A stretch of DNA of 64,000 nucleotides from Ktedonospora formicarum (GTDB lineage Bacteria; Chloroflexota; Ktedonobacteria; Ktedonobacterales; Ktedonobacteraceae), in the NCBI RefSeq assembly GCF_016587355.1, contig NZ_BNJF01000001.1, positions 2,554,501 through 2,618,500 of the forward strand, read 5' to 3'. Positions 29,086 through 39,347 of the stretch are shown piece by piece (positions within the stretch are counted from its first letter, which is position 1; the number at the start of each line of letters is the position of its first letter). The notes under the pieces are model-generated. The model had not been told where the DNA came from. It saw only the letters and a list, made by a program, of their open reading frames with translations, and did not search any database. The position numbers and the translations under genes are program-made.

Positions 29086-29343
29086 TTTTATTTCTGCATT
29101 CTTCTTTCGTCTTACTCTTTGCTTACAGCTTCTGTAGCACACTCCCCACACATGCACCCGCTTGACGCCTTCACGACCCAGGAAGGGAGTCACTAGGCGC
29201 ATCGTTTCCCGAAACACGGGCAAGATTTGGGCTGGTAACTTGCCAGTGATGCGCCATCCACCCAGGCCGAACACGTCGCCATCTTCTAGTAGTGACTGGT
29301 GTATGCGATGATCTAATGGAACTTCAATCATTGGCCATCCCAT
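29050..29343 (-). pseudogene. C-terminally replaced fragment of an unknown accessory protein
   Basis: 97 codons. The segment DGDVFGLGGWRITGKLPAQI to REGVKRVHVWGVC looks like a real conserved protein core, but the remaining codons (KKNAEIKWYQTSSYTC) run into the inverted repeat of the neighbouring terminator. The true C-terminus therefore seems to be lost. I do not recognise the family. It marks the right part of the decayed element, about 240 bases before the MutS-like gene. Confidence 0.35.
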
Positions 29344-29581
29344 CGCCCTCTTCGCGACTCCTTGAAATGGGAATGACCTGAGTCAGGACCTACCCTTTAT
29401 AGCTACGGTTCAACATCCTCTTCAAGGAAGCTGTGAGGCCACATAACCGACCTCCTTATCATTATGTGTTTGGGCGCAATGCATTTCGATATGCTATGCT
29501 TAACGAGAGCCTGGATTGTCTCTGGCTTATTTTCTTCACATCCTCCAATTATTATTTCTTGAGCAAGGACATATTGTGAAT

Positions 29582-31465
29582 ATGACCAAAACGGAACGCC
29601 TCGCCACACTGAAGAGACAGATCGAACGCCTTGAGTCTCGCGCCGCAAGGCGCGATGAACGCATGAGGTATTATGCCAACCAGCAGGTTGTCACCTTGTT
29701 GTTGGGTTTCTCTATAAGTGTTGGGGGATTATTGATTTTTCGCCCTTTAGGCGTACTCTGCATTCTGGCTGCTATCATTTACTTTATCTATTGTCGCCGG
29801 AAGCAAGTCGCATTTAGCGATAGCGTCCTTAAATATCGCCATCTGCTCCAGTTCTATGAAACACAAGTCGCACGTGCGACCCTGGACTGGGAGCATATTC
29901 CGCCCGTTCCACCACAGAGAGATCAGTCAGATCACCCTTTTGAGAATGATCTGGATATCTCTGGCGAATATTCGCTCCACCATTTGCTCAATACAGCCTG
30001 CTCCCATGAGGGGACGTTACATCTACGCAAATGGCTCTTGAATCGCGAGCCCGACTTGAAGACCATTCAGCAACGACAGACACTGGTTAAGGAGCTCATT
30101 CCACAGACCAGCTTCAGGAATAAACTCGCCTTTCACTCACTTTATACCACGCGCTATATGCAGGAACTTTTCGACGCTCGGAAATTGCTCCTCTGGCTGG
30201 CCCAGGATGAAATTCCCCTGCCAGCACGATACAAAATGATAGTTCCTTGTGTCCTGACATCTATACTCCTGATAACACTTCTCCTTTATGTGTTTGGCAT
30301 GCTTCCAGTCATCGCCCCCATCCTCTCAGCTCTTGTCAGCCTGTCGTGGTCGCTCTTCACCTTACGCGACCGTCTGACACTCTTTGAGGACGCAGTTTTT
30401 ATCAGGCAGAGCTTCGAGCAGTTAGGTGATATTTTTGGCTTCCTGGAGCGATACTCATATCGCGAAGGCTCTCAGCTTCAGCAACTCTGCCAGCCCTTTA
30501 CGGTCTCAAAAGAGCACAAACCATCACATCTCCTCAACCACCTGCGTCGACTGGCTCAAATGGCAACCTTCTCACGTGATCAGGTGGGAGCACTTTTTCT
30601 AAATGCCTTTCTCCCGTGGGATGCATATATCGCGAACCAACTGGCTCACTCGAAGAGGGAAGCAGTTGAATACCTGCCACAATGGCTCGCGGTCTGGTTT
30701 GAATTAGAGGCACTATGCTCACTAGCAAACTTTGGCTATCTCAATCCAGAATATACATTACCAGAGCTCCTCAGTGAGGAAGAGACAGGAGAAGAGCCAC
30801 TTCTACAGGGCAGCGAGCTTGGACATCCCTTGCTGGACGATGCAGAGAAGGTAACCAATGACGTTACCTTCGCATCTATGGGCAATGTCATGCTAATTAC
30901 GGGATCTAATATGGCAGGGAAGAGCACATTCCTACGCACTATGGGACTGAACCTTTGTCTGGCGTATGCTGGCGCACCAGTAAACGCGCGGATGTTACGC
31001 ACTTCTCTCTTTGAAGTATATTGCTGTATTCGTGTTGTAGATTCGGTAACTGATGGGTACTCATACTTCTATGCGGAAGTACGTCGCCTGCGCCAGTTGC
31101 TTTCGCGTCTTGAGAGCAAACCACGCCTTCCACTTTTCTTCTTAATTGACGAGATCTTCAAGGGAACCAATAATCGCGAGCGCCTGATCGGCAGTCACGC
31201 CTACATCTATGCCCTGGCAGGGCAGCGTTGTGTAGGTGCTATCTCTACCCATGATCTGGAGCTTGTCTCGCTCGAAGAGGAACTGCCACAAATTGGCAAC
31301 TACCACTTCCGCGAACATGTAATACATGGTAAGATGAGCTTTGACTACCGCCTGCGTAGTGGTTCCTGCCCCACAACAAACGCGCTCAAGATTATGCGTA
31401 TTGAGGGCTTACCCATAAATTGGCCTGGCTCTTCACACACGCTCGCCCAACTTGAAGAGGGATAA
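29582..31465 (+). CDS. Membrane-anchored MutS-like ATPase
   Basis: 627 residues from the ATG at 29582 (AAGGACA upstream; earlier in-frame starts lack a site). Two membrane helices at about 37-80 (VVTLLLGFSISVGGLLIF, LGVLCILAAIIYFIY) and two at about 215-260. A MutS-like core/lever region (YSLHHLLNTACSHEGTLHLR) precedes the C-terminal ATPase: Walker A TGSNMAGKSTFLRT near 440, the SYFYAEVRRL segment, Walker B LFFLIDEIFKGTNNRER and STHDLELV. The mismatch-recognition domain of MutS is absent. It is not the canonical repair protein. A role at the membrane is inferred from the helices. Confidence 0.85.
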   Translation: MTKTERLATLKRQIERLESRAARRDERMRYYANQQVVTLLLGFSISVGGLLIFRPLGVLCILAAIIYFIYCRRKQVAFSDSVLKYRHLLQFYETQVARATLDWEHIPPVPPQRDQSDHPFENDLDISGEYSLHHLLNTACSHEGTLHLRKWLLNREPDLKTIQQRQTLVKELIPQTSFRNKLAFHSLYTTRYMQELFDARKLLLWLAQDEIPLPARYKMIVPCVLTSILLITLLLYVFGMLPVIAPILSALVSLSWSLFTLRDRLTLFEDAVFIRQSFEQLGDIFGFLERYSYREGSQLQQLCQPFTVSKEHKPSHLLNHLRRLAQMATFSRDQVGALFLNAFLPWDAYIANQLAHSKREAVEYLPQWLAVWFELEALCSLANFGYLNPEYTLPELLSEEETGEEPLLQGSELGHPLLDDAEKVTNDVTFASMGNVMLITGSNMAGKSTFLRTMGLNLCLAYAGAPVNARMLRTSLFEVYCCIRVVDSVTDGYSYFYAEVRRLRQLLSRLESKPRLPLFFLIDEIFKGTNNRERLIGSHAYIYALAGQRCVGAISTHDLELVSLEEELPQIGNYHFREHVIHGKMSFDYRLRSGSCPTTNALKIMRIEGLPINWPGSSHTLAQLEEG

Positions 31466-31622
31466 TAAATAGGGATAATGCAGCACTTACTCACAGGCAT
31501 AGGCAACAATGGTCAGTCCCGACACCATATATATCGCACATTATGTTGCAAACCTTGTTGCCACTCGTTTGAATAAAGGAGGCCATCTTCTACCTCCGCG
31601 ACTACTTTTATAAGGAAGATCC

Positions 31623-33110
31623 ATGCAGGGACAACAACAGCTCACAGCACAACGCACTCCTTTCTGGAAACGTGGCATAGAGACGATTAGCGTCCTCCTA
31701 GAAGGAAAAAAAGCAGGTCACAAACAGCAAACTATTGGCGCACTAGATGGTGTACGCGCTATTGCATGCATGATGGTTGTTATCTTTCATACCGCTCTTA
31801 CGACATATAGAAGCGTACCGCTATGGGCTCCCTTGAAAACCTTTCCTCTCTTCTCTGCTCTAGCCCTTGCGGGGGATACAGGTGTTAATCTCTTCTTTAT
31901 ACTCTCCGGCTTTTTGCTCTTCCTGCCATATGCCAGTTCAATACTCTATCAGAAGCCTCTGCCTGGGTGGCGGCGCTTCTACTTACGGCGAATTTTCCGG
32001 ATCTTGCCTGTATACTATGTCTCATTTATAATCATGGTATTCGTATATGCACCTCAATTCCTACAGCTTGATCGCTGGCCCGACTGGCTAGCATTTCTCA
32101 CACTCTTTATGGATTCCTCGGCAACTACCTACAAGGAAGTCAACGGTCCCTTCTGGACTCTCGCGGTAGAATGGCAATTTTACCTGCTTCTACCTTTGAT
32201 AGCACTAGGCATCGCTGTTATTGTCAATATGATCTCGCGCCGTTCTTCTGATGCACGAACACGCCTGAAGGTCATAGTAGGTTGTCTGCTCGCGCTGGCG
32301 GCCTGGGGAGTTTTTTCTCGTTGGCTAGGAACATCCTTACATGCACATCCTATCCCAACTACATCACGACTCTATTGGCCGAGCACGCTTTTTATGTTTT
32401 TTGGCTTTGGAGCTTCAGTATCGGGGCTGCATGGCAAATTCATGGAAAATTTTGCGCAAGGAATGCTCATAAGCACACTCTACACATACGCCACGACAAG
32501 CGCGGGACAGAAGAATGTAGAGGCATCAACTGGCAGCGTCTCGGCTCTGGCAGATCGTCTGAAACGCCTCAGCCCATATCTCTTTAGTGCTGGCCTACTC
32601 TGGCTCCTACTCTGGTTTCTCTGGAAATACGCGATGTCGAATGCCAAGGCGATCCCGGCCATTGGACCGAAGGTTATTCCGCACATCTATTTTGACATAC
32701 CCGCAGAACTAGGCTATGGCATTGGCTACGGTGCGCTCGTCCTGGCGATCCTTTTTGGTGGGCCACGCCTGAAAAGTTTTTTTGAGTGGCAACCCTTGCG
32801 CTGGCTGGGACTTCTCTCCTATGGCCTCTATATGTGGCATCTGCCCCTGTTTCAGGTCTGCACGGAGTTTGCTATCGCACACCCCACATGGCCCCCACTG
32901 TTACTATATAGCTTTTACTGGGTCTGGTTTATAGTTGTGACTCTTCCCGGCGTCTTCCTGCTCTACCTAGCGATAGAGCGCCCTTTTATCCAAATCGGAG
33001 CACGCCTGACGCGATCGCGACCAAAACAAGTGGCCTCTCCTGCCGAGGAGCCGCTTACGAAGACGCAAGAGGCTCCTCAGGAATCGGCCAAATCGGAAGC
33101 AGGCATCTAG
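31623..33110 (+). CDS. Acyltransferase family 3 membrane protein
   Basis: 495 residues with about ten membrane helices. The family pattern is clear: LDGVRAIACMMVVIFH (catalytic His) near residue 45, FFILSGFLLF, RRIFRILPVYY, GPFWTLAVEWQFYLLLPLI and a late LGLLSYGLYMWHLPL. These enzymes O-acetylate surface polysaccharide, peptidoglycan or antibiotics. The C-terminus is basic and Pro/Glu-rich. The ATG follows TAAGGAAG. Its stop overlaps the stop of the convergent membrane protein (CTAG). Confidence 0.9.
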   Translation: MQGQQQLTAQRTPFWKRGIETISVLLEGKKAGHKQQTIGALDGVRAIACMMVVIFHTALTTYRSVPLWAPLKTFPLFSALALAGDTGVNLFFILSGFLLFLPYASSILYQKPLPGWRRFYLRRIFRILPVYYVSFIIMVFVYAPQFLQLDRWPDWLAFLTLFMDSSATTYKEVNGPFWTLAVEWQFYLLLPLIALGIAVIVNMISRRSSDARTRLKVIVGCLLALAAWGVFSRWLGTSLHAHPIPTTSRLYWPSTLFMFFGFGASVSGLHGKFMENFAQGMLISTLYTYATTSAGQKNVEASTGSVSALADRLKRLSPYLFSAGLLWLLLWFLWKYAMSNAKAIPAIGPKVIPHIYFDIPAELGYGIGYGALVLAILFGGPRLKSFFEWQPLRWLGLLSYGLYMWHLPLFQVCTEFAIAHPTWPPLLLYSFYWVWFIVVTLPGVFLLYLAIERPFIQIGARLTRSRPKQVASPAEEPLTKTQEAPQESAKSEAGI

Positions 33111-34834
33111 CCTGGCAGATAGAGCACATAACCAGCGGCATAGAGGATCTGAAAGGTAAGATGTTTATCGTGTGCGAGCGCATCGACTGCTGGCACACGA
33201 TAACCTTTCCCATCTGAGGTTCGGGCTACGTACTCGCTATCGATAGGAAAAGCATAGACTGCTTGGGGATCAGCCTTCACAATATCGTAGTAGCTATGAT
33301 AACGATTGTGAGTATCTCTGAGCTTTGGACTGAGAACGGCACAAATGATACGTTCATTGCTAAGGAATATAAGCTTGTTGCAGGTCCAATACTCACTATA
33401 GATATGCAGAGCATTGTGCTCGACCAGAGTAGAAATTAACGCCTGATCATGCTCATTGCGAGCACGTACCTCTGGCACATCCGCATACGCGGTAATTGAT
33501 CCCACGACCAGAAGAATACTCACCAATGCGAGCAGCGAACCACAAACAATACGCCTTAGTTGAGCAACTTTACCTACACTCGATCTGACGAGAGTAAGTC
33601 CCTGCCAGAGCGGCCAGAAGATAGCAGGCATAACGATAAGCAGCCCTATCAGATAGCGAGCATGGATAGCAGGCCAATCTAATGGCGCTTTGCTCACAGC
33701 ATAGATATAGAACGTCAGAATACCGCTAATGAGCAACGCCAGATGTATTCCTTGCCGACGTAGCCAGCGCTGTGTTTCCTGCTCCGCCTGCGTCAATTCG
33801 ACATGCCGCTTGGACCAGCGAGCCCGTATAGCCAGCCATAGCCCCCAAAGCGCCAGGAGAACAGCCACCACAAAGAGAAGCATATATCCATAGCCCCAAA
33901 GCCGACGAATCAGCATACAACCGGGATCATAGGAGGTCAAAGGGCCAAGGAAATGCAACTCATTCGCCTGACAAAAGGGTTCGCCAGTCATCATAGGCAC
34001 ACTCATGCCTATGGAGCGAATTATGCCTGCTATCTTTTCACCTGTACTCAAATGGCTAGAACCACTCAATTTAAGTAGCGTTGTCAGTGAGTCTTTGCCA
34101 CGTTCGGCATGGAGGTTATAGTACAATAAAGGAAACACGCCAATGAGCAAACCAATCAAGGTTGCAATAGGTGTGACCAGTTGCAGCATTTCACGCCAGC
34201 AAAAAATGACAAGGACCAGCCCAGCCATCAGAGCAAAAGGAGCGATCAATAAGTCGTCCCATATGGCGGTTCCAGCGATAATGCCCCAGAGCAGATAAAT
34301 TGCGATACGCCAACGACGCTCATGAAACAGCCGGTAGGGGCGATAAGAGACAACAAGCCAGCTCGCCAGCAGCATAAGTAGGGAGCCAAAGAGCAATGTC
34401 TCTGTATATCCACCAATAGCAGTCAACTCACGTTCAAGCATGTAGATAGAGCCAACGCTCAACATAAACAAGCTTACGAGAGCCCATCCCTTGCTATAGA
34501 GAATACGCGTCAGAGCATAGGTGCTAATCAGGAAGAGGGTAAAGATACATAGAAGACCTAGGCGTAATAGAAAGAGCGATGGGCCAAAGAGGCGAAAAAA
34601 GAATGCCGCTACAACAGCCTGGTGCGGTCCCATGTAATATTGACCATAATAAAATGTGGGATGCTCGCCTTTGAAAGCGATATGCAATCCCATCAAGCCA
34701 ATTGTTCCCTCGTCACTATTAGTTGGGGGCCACCCCTGACTAATAAGGCCCAAGCGTAACAAAAAGGCAAAGAGAATCAATCCCACGACGATCAATTCAT
34801 GGGAATCGATCTTTATACGTTTTAGATATTTCAT
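33107..34834 (-). CDS. GT-C-like polytopic membrane protein (probable glycosyltransferase)
   Basis: 575 residues with about ten or eleven membrane helices and a C-terminal soluble part. The first loop carries NSDEGTIGLMG, where an Asp-Glu pair fits the catalytic acidic motif of GT-C/ArnT-like lipid-linked sugar transferases. HPTFYYGQYYMG and a second loop follow. The assignment is by architecture, not by a diagnostic signature. The ATG at 34834 (AAGAG nine bases upstream) is preferred to the TTG at 34843. It lies 21 bases after the receiver gene and probably forms one operon with it and the GAF kinase. Confidence 0.65.
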   Translation of the reverse strand: MKYLKRIKIDSHELIVVGLILFAFLLRLGLISQGWPPTNSDEGTIGLMGLHIAFKGEHPTFYYGQYYMGPHQAVVAAFFFRLFGPSLFLLRLGLLCIFTLFLISTYALTRILYSKGWALVSLFMLSVGSIYMLERELTAIGGYTETLLFGSLLMLLASWLVVSYRPYRLFHERRWRIAIYLLWGIIAGTAIWDDLLIAPFALMAGLVLVIFCWREMLQLVTPIATLIGLLIGVFPLLYYNLHAERGKDSLTTLLKLSGSSHLSTGEKIAGIIRSIGMSVPMMTGEPFCQANELHFLGPLTSYDPGCMLIRRLWGYGYMLLFVVAVLLALWGLWLAIRARWSKRHVELTQAEQETQRWLRRQGIHLALLISGILTFYIYAVSKAPLDWPAIHARYLIGLLIVMPAIFWPLWQGLTLVRSSVGKVAQLRRIVCGSLLALVSILLVVGSITAYADVPEVRARNEHDQALISTLVEHNALHIYSEYWTCNKLIFLSNERIICAVLSPKLRDTHNRYHSYYDIVKADPQAVYAFPIDSEYVARTSDGKGYRVPAVDALAHDKHLTFQILYAAGYVLYLPG

Positions 34835-34855
34835 TGAAGGCAACTCTTACACAAA

Positions 34856-35236
34856 TTAACGATTGAGCATATAAGGTTCGATAACGTGCAAGACATCATC
34901 GACGGAAAAGGGCTTGGGCATGGTTGCGTCAACATTGAGAGGCGCAACTTCGACAAGATTATCCAGAGCGGACATCAAAACGATTACGTGACGGGAGCGG
35001 ACATCAGGCTCAAGTAATAGTTCCCGACATACCTCACGTCCATCCATGACGGGCATCAACATATCCATGAACACCAGATACCCGCGTCCTTCGCGCATCT
35101 TTTCCAGAGCTTCTCGCCCATTACGGGCGATAGAGATAGGGAAATTCTCAAAGCTCAGGATATCTACCATCATATCGCGAATGATAGGGTCGTCGTCTAC
35201 TACCAGGATCTCCTGGGGCTGCTTGTGCAACTGCAT
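34856..35236 (-). CDS. Single-domain response regulator (CheY-like)
   Basis: 126 residues, receiver domain only. It has the acidic pair in ILVVDDDPIIRD, the phospho-acceptor Asp in YLVFMDMLMPVMDG, Thr/Ser in VIVLMSALD and Lys in ATMPKPFSVDD. A good AGGAG site lies just before the ATG and overlaps the kinase stop, which is only 2 bases away. Partner of the adjacent GAF-domain kinase; no DNA-binding output, so it acts by protein contact or phosphorelay. Confidence 0.92.
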   Translation of the reverse strand: MQLHKQPQEILVVDDDPIIRDMMVDILSFENFPISIARNGREALEKMREGRGYLVFMDMLMPVMDGREVCRELLLEPDVRSRHVIVLMSALDNLVEVAPLNVDATMPKPFSVDDVLHVIEPYMLNR

Positions 35237-35237
35237 G

Positions 35238-37913
35238 CTATTCTCCTGCTTCGGCTGGCGGCTCTACTAGTGGTAGGTAAAAAGCAAAAACAGAACCTTC
35301 GTTAAGCGCGCTATGCTCCAGCCACAGTTTGCCTCCCATCGCCTCTACATATCGCCGACAAATATACAACCCCAGGCCCGAACCACGTACGGGTGTTGTT
35401 AGTGAGCGCGGCGCACGCACGAATTTTTCAAAGATGCGCTGTTGATCTTCCAGGAGAATACCTTCTCCCTGATCATGTACACGTACAATAATCATAGGAG
35501 CATTTCCTTGCTCCATAATTGTCATATGATCTATAGATCCTTCTGGCAAAATCTCCGCTATTCGGTCAAGCGTCTCCTCCTCAGCCGTTACAACAATCTC
35601 GCTTTTCGCTGATGAATACTTTGAGGCATTATCAAGCAAGAGCTGAACCACCTGACGCATGTGCACCCCATCAGCTTGTACCCACAGGCGCTCATCGATA
35701 CGCATGCGTATGCGCTGCTCAATACTCAACAGAAGCGTGCTCGCTGCGATCTCAACCACAGAACGAACCTGAATAGGCTCCAACTTCAACTCAAGATTCT
35801 TGTCAACCGCCCCCATCTTCGCGGCTTCCGTCATATTTTCAACCAGATCGTGAAGCTGCTCAGCGGCGGTACTGATCTTGGTCGCAAAACGCAGGATATC
35901 TGCGGGCCCGATACGGGAACTTTGGCGCTTAAGCAAGCTAGAGTAACCAATTATCGCGCTCATTGGCGTACGAAGTTCATGTGAGGCTGTCACCAGAAAT
36001 TCGTCCTTAAGCTTATCCATACGCTGCAATTCAGCATACGCCTCTTCACGTTCTTCAAAGAGTTGAGCATTGCGAATCGCGCTTGAAGCCTGCGCGCAGA
36101 TCGCAAGCAACATGCCAACATCTTTGGGTTTAAAGGACCTTCCACCTTTAGGGAGAGACACCGAGAGTAACCCTATGAAGTCTTCCTGATAGAACATCGG
36201 AATCATCAAGAGTTGTTGACCGGGAATGGCATGTAAAAAGAAGACGCCTCCCTCGTCGCTATGTTGTGCTAACTCCTCAATGCGCTCAACGTCGAGGTAG
36301 AAGAATGCCTCATCACGCACCTGACGCTCAAGAAAGGTCTCTTGAAACGGCAAGCGAATCATGCGTGTCAGTGCCTCATGTTCTTCTTTATTATGAGGCG
36401 GCTCAATCGCCGGTCGTCCACTACCATCATCGAGCAGACTAACGCTAGGGCGACCATACATGGCCTCAGCAACCAATTCTTCTCGCGTAGGAGAAGGCTG
36501 GAAAAAGACGCAGAGCTCGACATCGACCAGGCTAGCCACCTTCTCAACAAAACTATTGAGCAAGACACTTACGTCAAGCACAGAAGTAATCGTCTGCAAT
36601 GTGCTATTAATGGCAGCTAGTTGAGCCTCGCGCTGCTTAGCATCACGCAGAAGATGGCGATCACGCTCGTAGAGTTTAGCATTCTCTATGCTCACAGTCA
36701 CAATCTGGACCATAGTTTCCAGGACCTGAACCTCGCGAAAATGGTAGGCATTCGCTCGCTTGCTTGCCAGGCTTAGAGAACCAGTAACGCGATTAAACAT
36801 CTTCATGGGCATAAAGAGGAATGATTCGGCTTCACTCTGATCCCCCCAGGCTCCTTGTAATAGTTCGGCATAACGTGCTGCCTGCTCAGGCTCACGCGCT
36901 GGCGAAAACTGTAGTGTCTGCTTCTCTGTTTGAGCAACCTGCCACCAGATAGGTCGTCCTTCTTTCGTGGCAACAACTGGATTGGACGCGAGCTCATCAA
37001 CACGTTCTGTATCATTCACAGCGAACACATCATACAAACAGACTGTATCGCGATCATAGAGAGTTAATTGTAGCGAGGAGGCATCAACAAGCCGCGCCAC
37101 AAAGCGATAGACGTCTTCTATTAAATCGGATAATTTGACATTGGTAGGAAAAGCAACGCTGATCTCCTGAAGGCGTTGTAAGTATTCGCCTGTGCGCTGT
37201 TGCTCGCGCTGCAAATTGTCATTCTGCAAATACAGCGCGACACGCTCAGTATATTGAACGGCCTCATGACGTTGGCGTGGTTGGAATATCGCGCCATTCG
37301 CATGTTCAAGCTGGTAAAGGACAATCACACCAATCACTTTTGGCGGTGTTCTGTGCCTGGTCTGAAGCTCTAGTGGTAAGATCTCCTGAATAGGGACAGC
37401 GAGATAGGCGCTAGGAGTAATATCAACGTGGAGTGAGTTCTCGAACTGACTGCGAAAGGTCAGCAGGTACTCCTCATGTGTCATCACATAGGCTTCGTTC
37501 TTCTGCCAGACCCGACCAATGACATCCTGATCGCGTGTATAGCACTGACCTATGGCAAACAACTCACATTGCTCAGGCTGTACATCCTCAACCTCAGTTA
37601 AAATCTGGGAGTCGTTGCGCATAGGATTATCATCTTCGTCGCGTTGCAATTTTAATGTTACACGACGGCGAGGAACACGGATATTAGATAATCCTGGATC
37701 GGATGGTGGCATTAAAGAGAATGTGGCGGCATTGCGAACGCGGACATGAGATATGATGCGCATCTGATTGCTAGCCTCATCGTACAGGGCAATACAGGCT
37801 CCTTGCGCACCAAACTGCGTCATCATCTGCTGCAACAGCTTTTTCACTAAAGGCGTTGAGTAGGTCGAATCATTTTGAAATTCCGGATTTCCCCAGATCG
37901 AGGCTGAAGCCAT
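35238..37913 (-). CDS. Multi-GAF hybrid-type sensor histidine kinase
   Basis: 891 residues, soluble. Three GAF-like sensory regions (about 10-230, 255-415 and 440-610) precede HisKA with ASHELRTPMSAIIGYSSLL and HATPase_c with LLLDNASKYSS, DQGEGI and [18 protein letters not shown]. The start is an ATG behind AGGGAGACGTG. It should phosphorylate the receiver that follows directly. The ligand of the GAF domains is unknown. Operon with the receiver and the GT-C-like protein. Confidence 0.9.
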   Translation of the reverse strand: MASASIWGNPEFQNDSTYSTPLVKKLLQQMMTQFGAQGACIALYDEASNQMRIISHVRVRNAATFSLMPPSDPGLSNIRVPRRRVTLKLQRDEDDNPMRNDSQILTEVEDVQPEQCELFAIGQCYTRDQDVIGRVWQKNEAYVMTHEEYLLTFRSQFENSLHVDITPSAYLAVPIQEILPLELQTRHRTPPKVIGVIVLYQLEHANGAIFQPRQRHEAVQYTERVALYLQNDNLQREQQRTGEYLQRLQEISVAFPTNVKLSDLIEDVYRFVARLVDASSLQLTLYDRDTVCLYDVFAVNDTERVDELASNPVVATKEGRPIWWQVAQTEKQTLQFSPAREPEQAARYAELLQGAWGDQSEAESFLFMPMKMFNRVTGSLSLASKRANAYHFREVQVLETMVQIVTVSIENAKLYERDRHLLRDAKQREAQLAAINSTLQTITSVLDVSVLLNSFVEKVASLVDVELCVFFQPSPTREELVAEAMYGRPSVSLLDDGSGRPAIEPPHNKEEHEALTRMIRLPFQETFLERQVRDEAFFYLDVERIEELAQHSDEGGVFFLHAIPGQQLLMIPMFYQEDFIGLLSVSLPKGGRSFKPKDVGMLLAICAQASSAIRNAQLFEEREEAYAELQRMDKLKDEFLVTASHELRTPMSAIIGYSSLLKRQSSRIGPADILRFATKISTAAEQLHDLVENMTEAAKMGAVDKNLELKLEPIQVRSVVEIAASTLLLSIEQRIRMRIDERLWVQADGVHMRQVVQLLLDNASKYSSAKSEIVVTAEEETLDRIAEILPEGSIDHMTIMEQGNAPMIIVRVHDQGEGILLEDQQRIFEKFVRAPRSLTTPVRGSGLGLYICRRYVEAMGGKLWLEHSALNEGSVFAFYLPLVEPPAEAGE

Positions 37914-38342
37914 CACGTCTCCCTTGATTCCATCGCTCTATGGTTCGCTGGCTATGGCGCTAGCTAGAGGCTGCTATTCTTTTATGACTGAAAGTCATGG
38001 TTACACGCTACTGCTATCTGCGCGTAGCATATCATAACGTTTTCATGGATTCAACTCTACCGGAACCAACGTATGAGAAATACCTATTTCTCGCCTCCAT
38101 ATACATCATTGTATCTACTAGACTCGCTATTAAGAGTGAGCTTAGATGAGAGCAAGCCCCAAATAGGGTTGTCAAATAGAGAGCAGGAGCGCATGAGAGA
38201 GTAATATGGCAGACAAAGAAAGGCGATATATCGCAGCGTTCGTCCGCTTATCCGATCAACACGCTGTGCAGACGGAGCAGGAGCAGGCTTAGCGCCTGCT
38301 CCTGCTCCGAAAAGAAAATGGGTTCGTGGTGAAAGATATCAC
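37914..38342. other. Intergenic region with a 15-bp perfect hairpin
   Basis: About 430 bp without a convincing gene. Arms GGAGCAGGAGCAGGC (38274-38288) and GCCTGCTCCTGCTCC (38294-38308), loop 5, lie 35 bases past the stop of the LysM-CHAP gene and probably end its transcript. A 28-codon frame at 38206-38292 runs into the hairpin and is not believed to be a gene. Confidence 0.5.
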
Positions 38343-39089
38343 TTAGTAGACAAATGCGACACCAGAACCGGGGGTAATAGTTGTGTATGTCACCGAGGTT
38401 GGGTTCGCACCCCAGTTGGTATTGCTCACTGAAACGGTACCATCGGCGTTGATCTTTTCCGCGATACCAACGTGACCAAGACCGCCCGCGCCCTGCACAT
38501 AAGGTTGAAGAACAATTACCGCACCCTGCACTGGAGTGTATGAGACACGCCAGCCATTATCGTGTGCGCGATCAACCCACTGATAGGCATTGGAGTTCGT
38601 CGTCCAGGGAACATAAACACCATGTAGCTCATGATAACGCTTATTGGCCCACCATGTGCATTGTGGGAAGGCAAAATAATTGCCGGTACCTTTGACGACA
38701 GGTGCTGTATAACCTATGGTGCCTGTGTTGGTCGTGCTTCCAGAATTAGAGTTGTCACCATTGGAAGAGGCGCCATTGCCTGGAATGCAAATATGTTGGT
38801 CAATATAAATTACGTTCGGGTCGGACAACTTATTATAATCAGCCAGTTTACTGTACGTCGTTCCAGCCTGACCAGCGATCTGACTGAGCGTATCACCGGA
38901 CTTCACTACATAAGTCTTATCATTCGGCCCACAACTGGACGCGGCGAACGCGCTAAACATTGAGCCACCAAAGCTCGTTGTAAGCAGCGCTAGTGCAAGT
39001 ACGGTCAGGACGACAACATGTCCAGCTACAATACTTGTTGTCCGGTGCTGTTTACAGTATTGCCAAGCCTTCTGGTAATACTTCTGCAT
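38343..39089 (-). CDS. LysM-CHAP cell-wall hydrolase
   Basis: 248 residues. A basic N-terminus and one hydrophobic segment (about 22-48) form a signal or anchor, with an AFA-AS cleavage-like site. A LysM domain (about 58-103: YVVKSGDTLSQIAGQAG) binds peptidoglycan. A Ser/Asn/Gly linker leads to a CHAP domain with Cys (about 144, FPQCTWWANKR) and His (about 206, LGHVGIAEK), a cysteine amidase/endopeptidase. Extracytoplasmic wall remodelling is expected. The start follows GGAGGCAAAC. The ~150-nt minus-strand leader contains a CTAGC-CAT-GCTAG stem. Confidence 0.9.
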   Translation of the reverse strand: MQKYYQKAWQYCKQHRTTSIVAGHVVVLTVLALALLTTSFGGSMFSAFAASSCGPNDKTYVVKSGDTLSQIAGQAGTTYSKLADYNKLSDPNVIYIDQHICIPGNGASSNGDNSNSGSTTNTGTIGYTAPVVKGTGNYFAFPQCTWWANKRYHELHGVYVPWTTNSNAYQWVDRAHDNGWRVSYTPVQGAVIVLQPYVQGAGGLGHVGIAEKINADGTVSVSNTNWGANPTSVTYTTITPGSGVAFVY

Positions 39090-39347
39090 GTACGTTTGCC
39101 TCCATATAACCTCTTATGCGAAAACAATACCTCTAGCATGGCTAGCGCTCACGCGTTCAGGTTTTCGATAAGTGGTAACTACATTGCCACTACATGGACC
39201 AGGTGGTCCACGGACACCAAATAGTGCCTACAGTCAATGTGCTGTTCATTGATGTGTATATTAGCATATGTATATATTGAAACAGCTTGAAACATGGAGA
39301 AGCATAGACCAAAAAGGCTATATGGATTTCACCACCTTAACCTGGCT

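Noticed and set aside
38206..38292. A 28-codon frame next to the 15-bp hairpin
   Set aside because: Its last codons are the hairpin arm itself and no ribosome site fits; it is better explained as chance next to the LysM terminator.
39090..39260. A c-di-AMP (ydaO) or c-di-GMP riboswitch in front of the LysM-CHAP gene
   Set aside because: Such genes often carry ydaO, but the leader shows only small stems (CTAGC-CAT-GCTAG, GCGTGAGCGC) and lacks the conserved ydaO or GEMM core.
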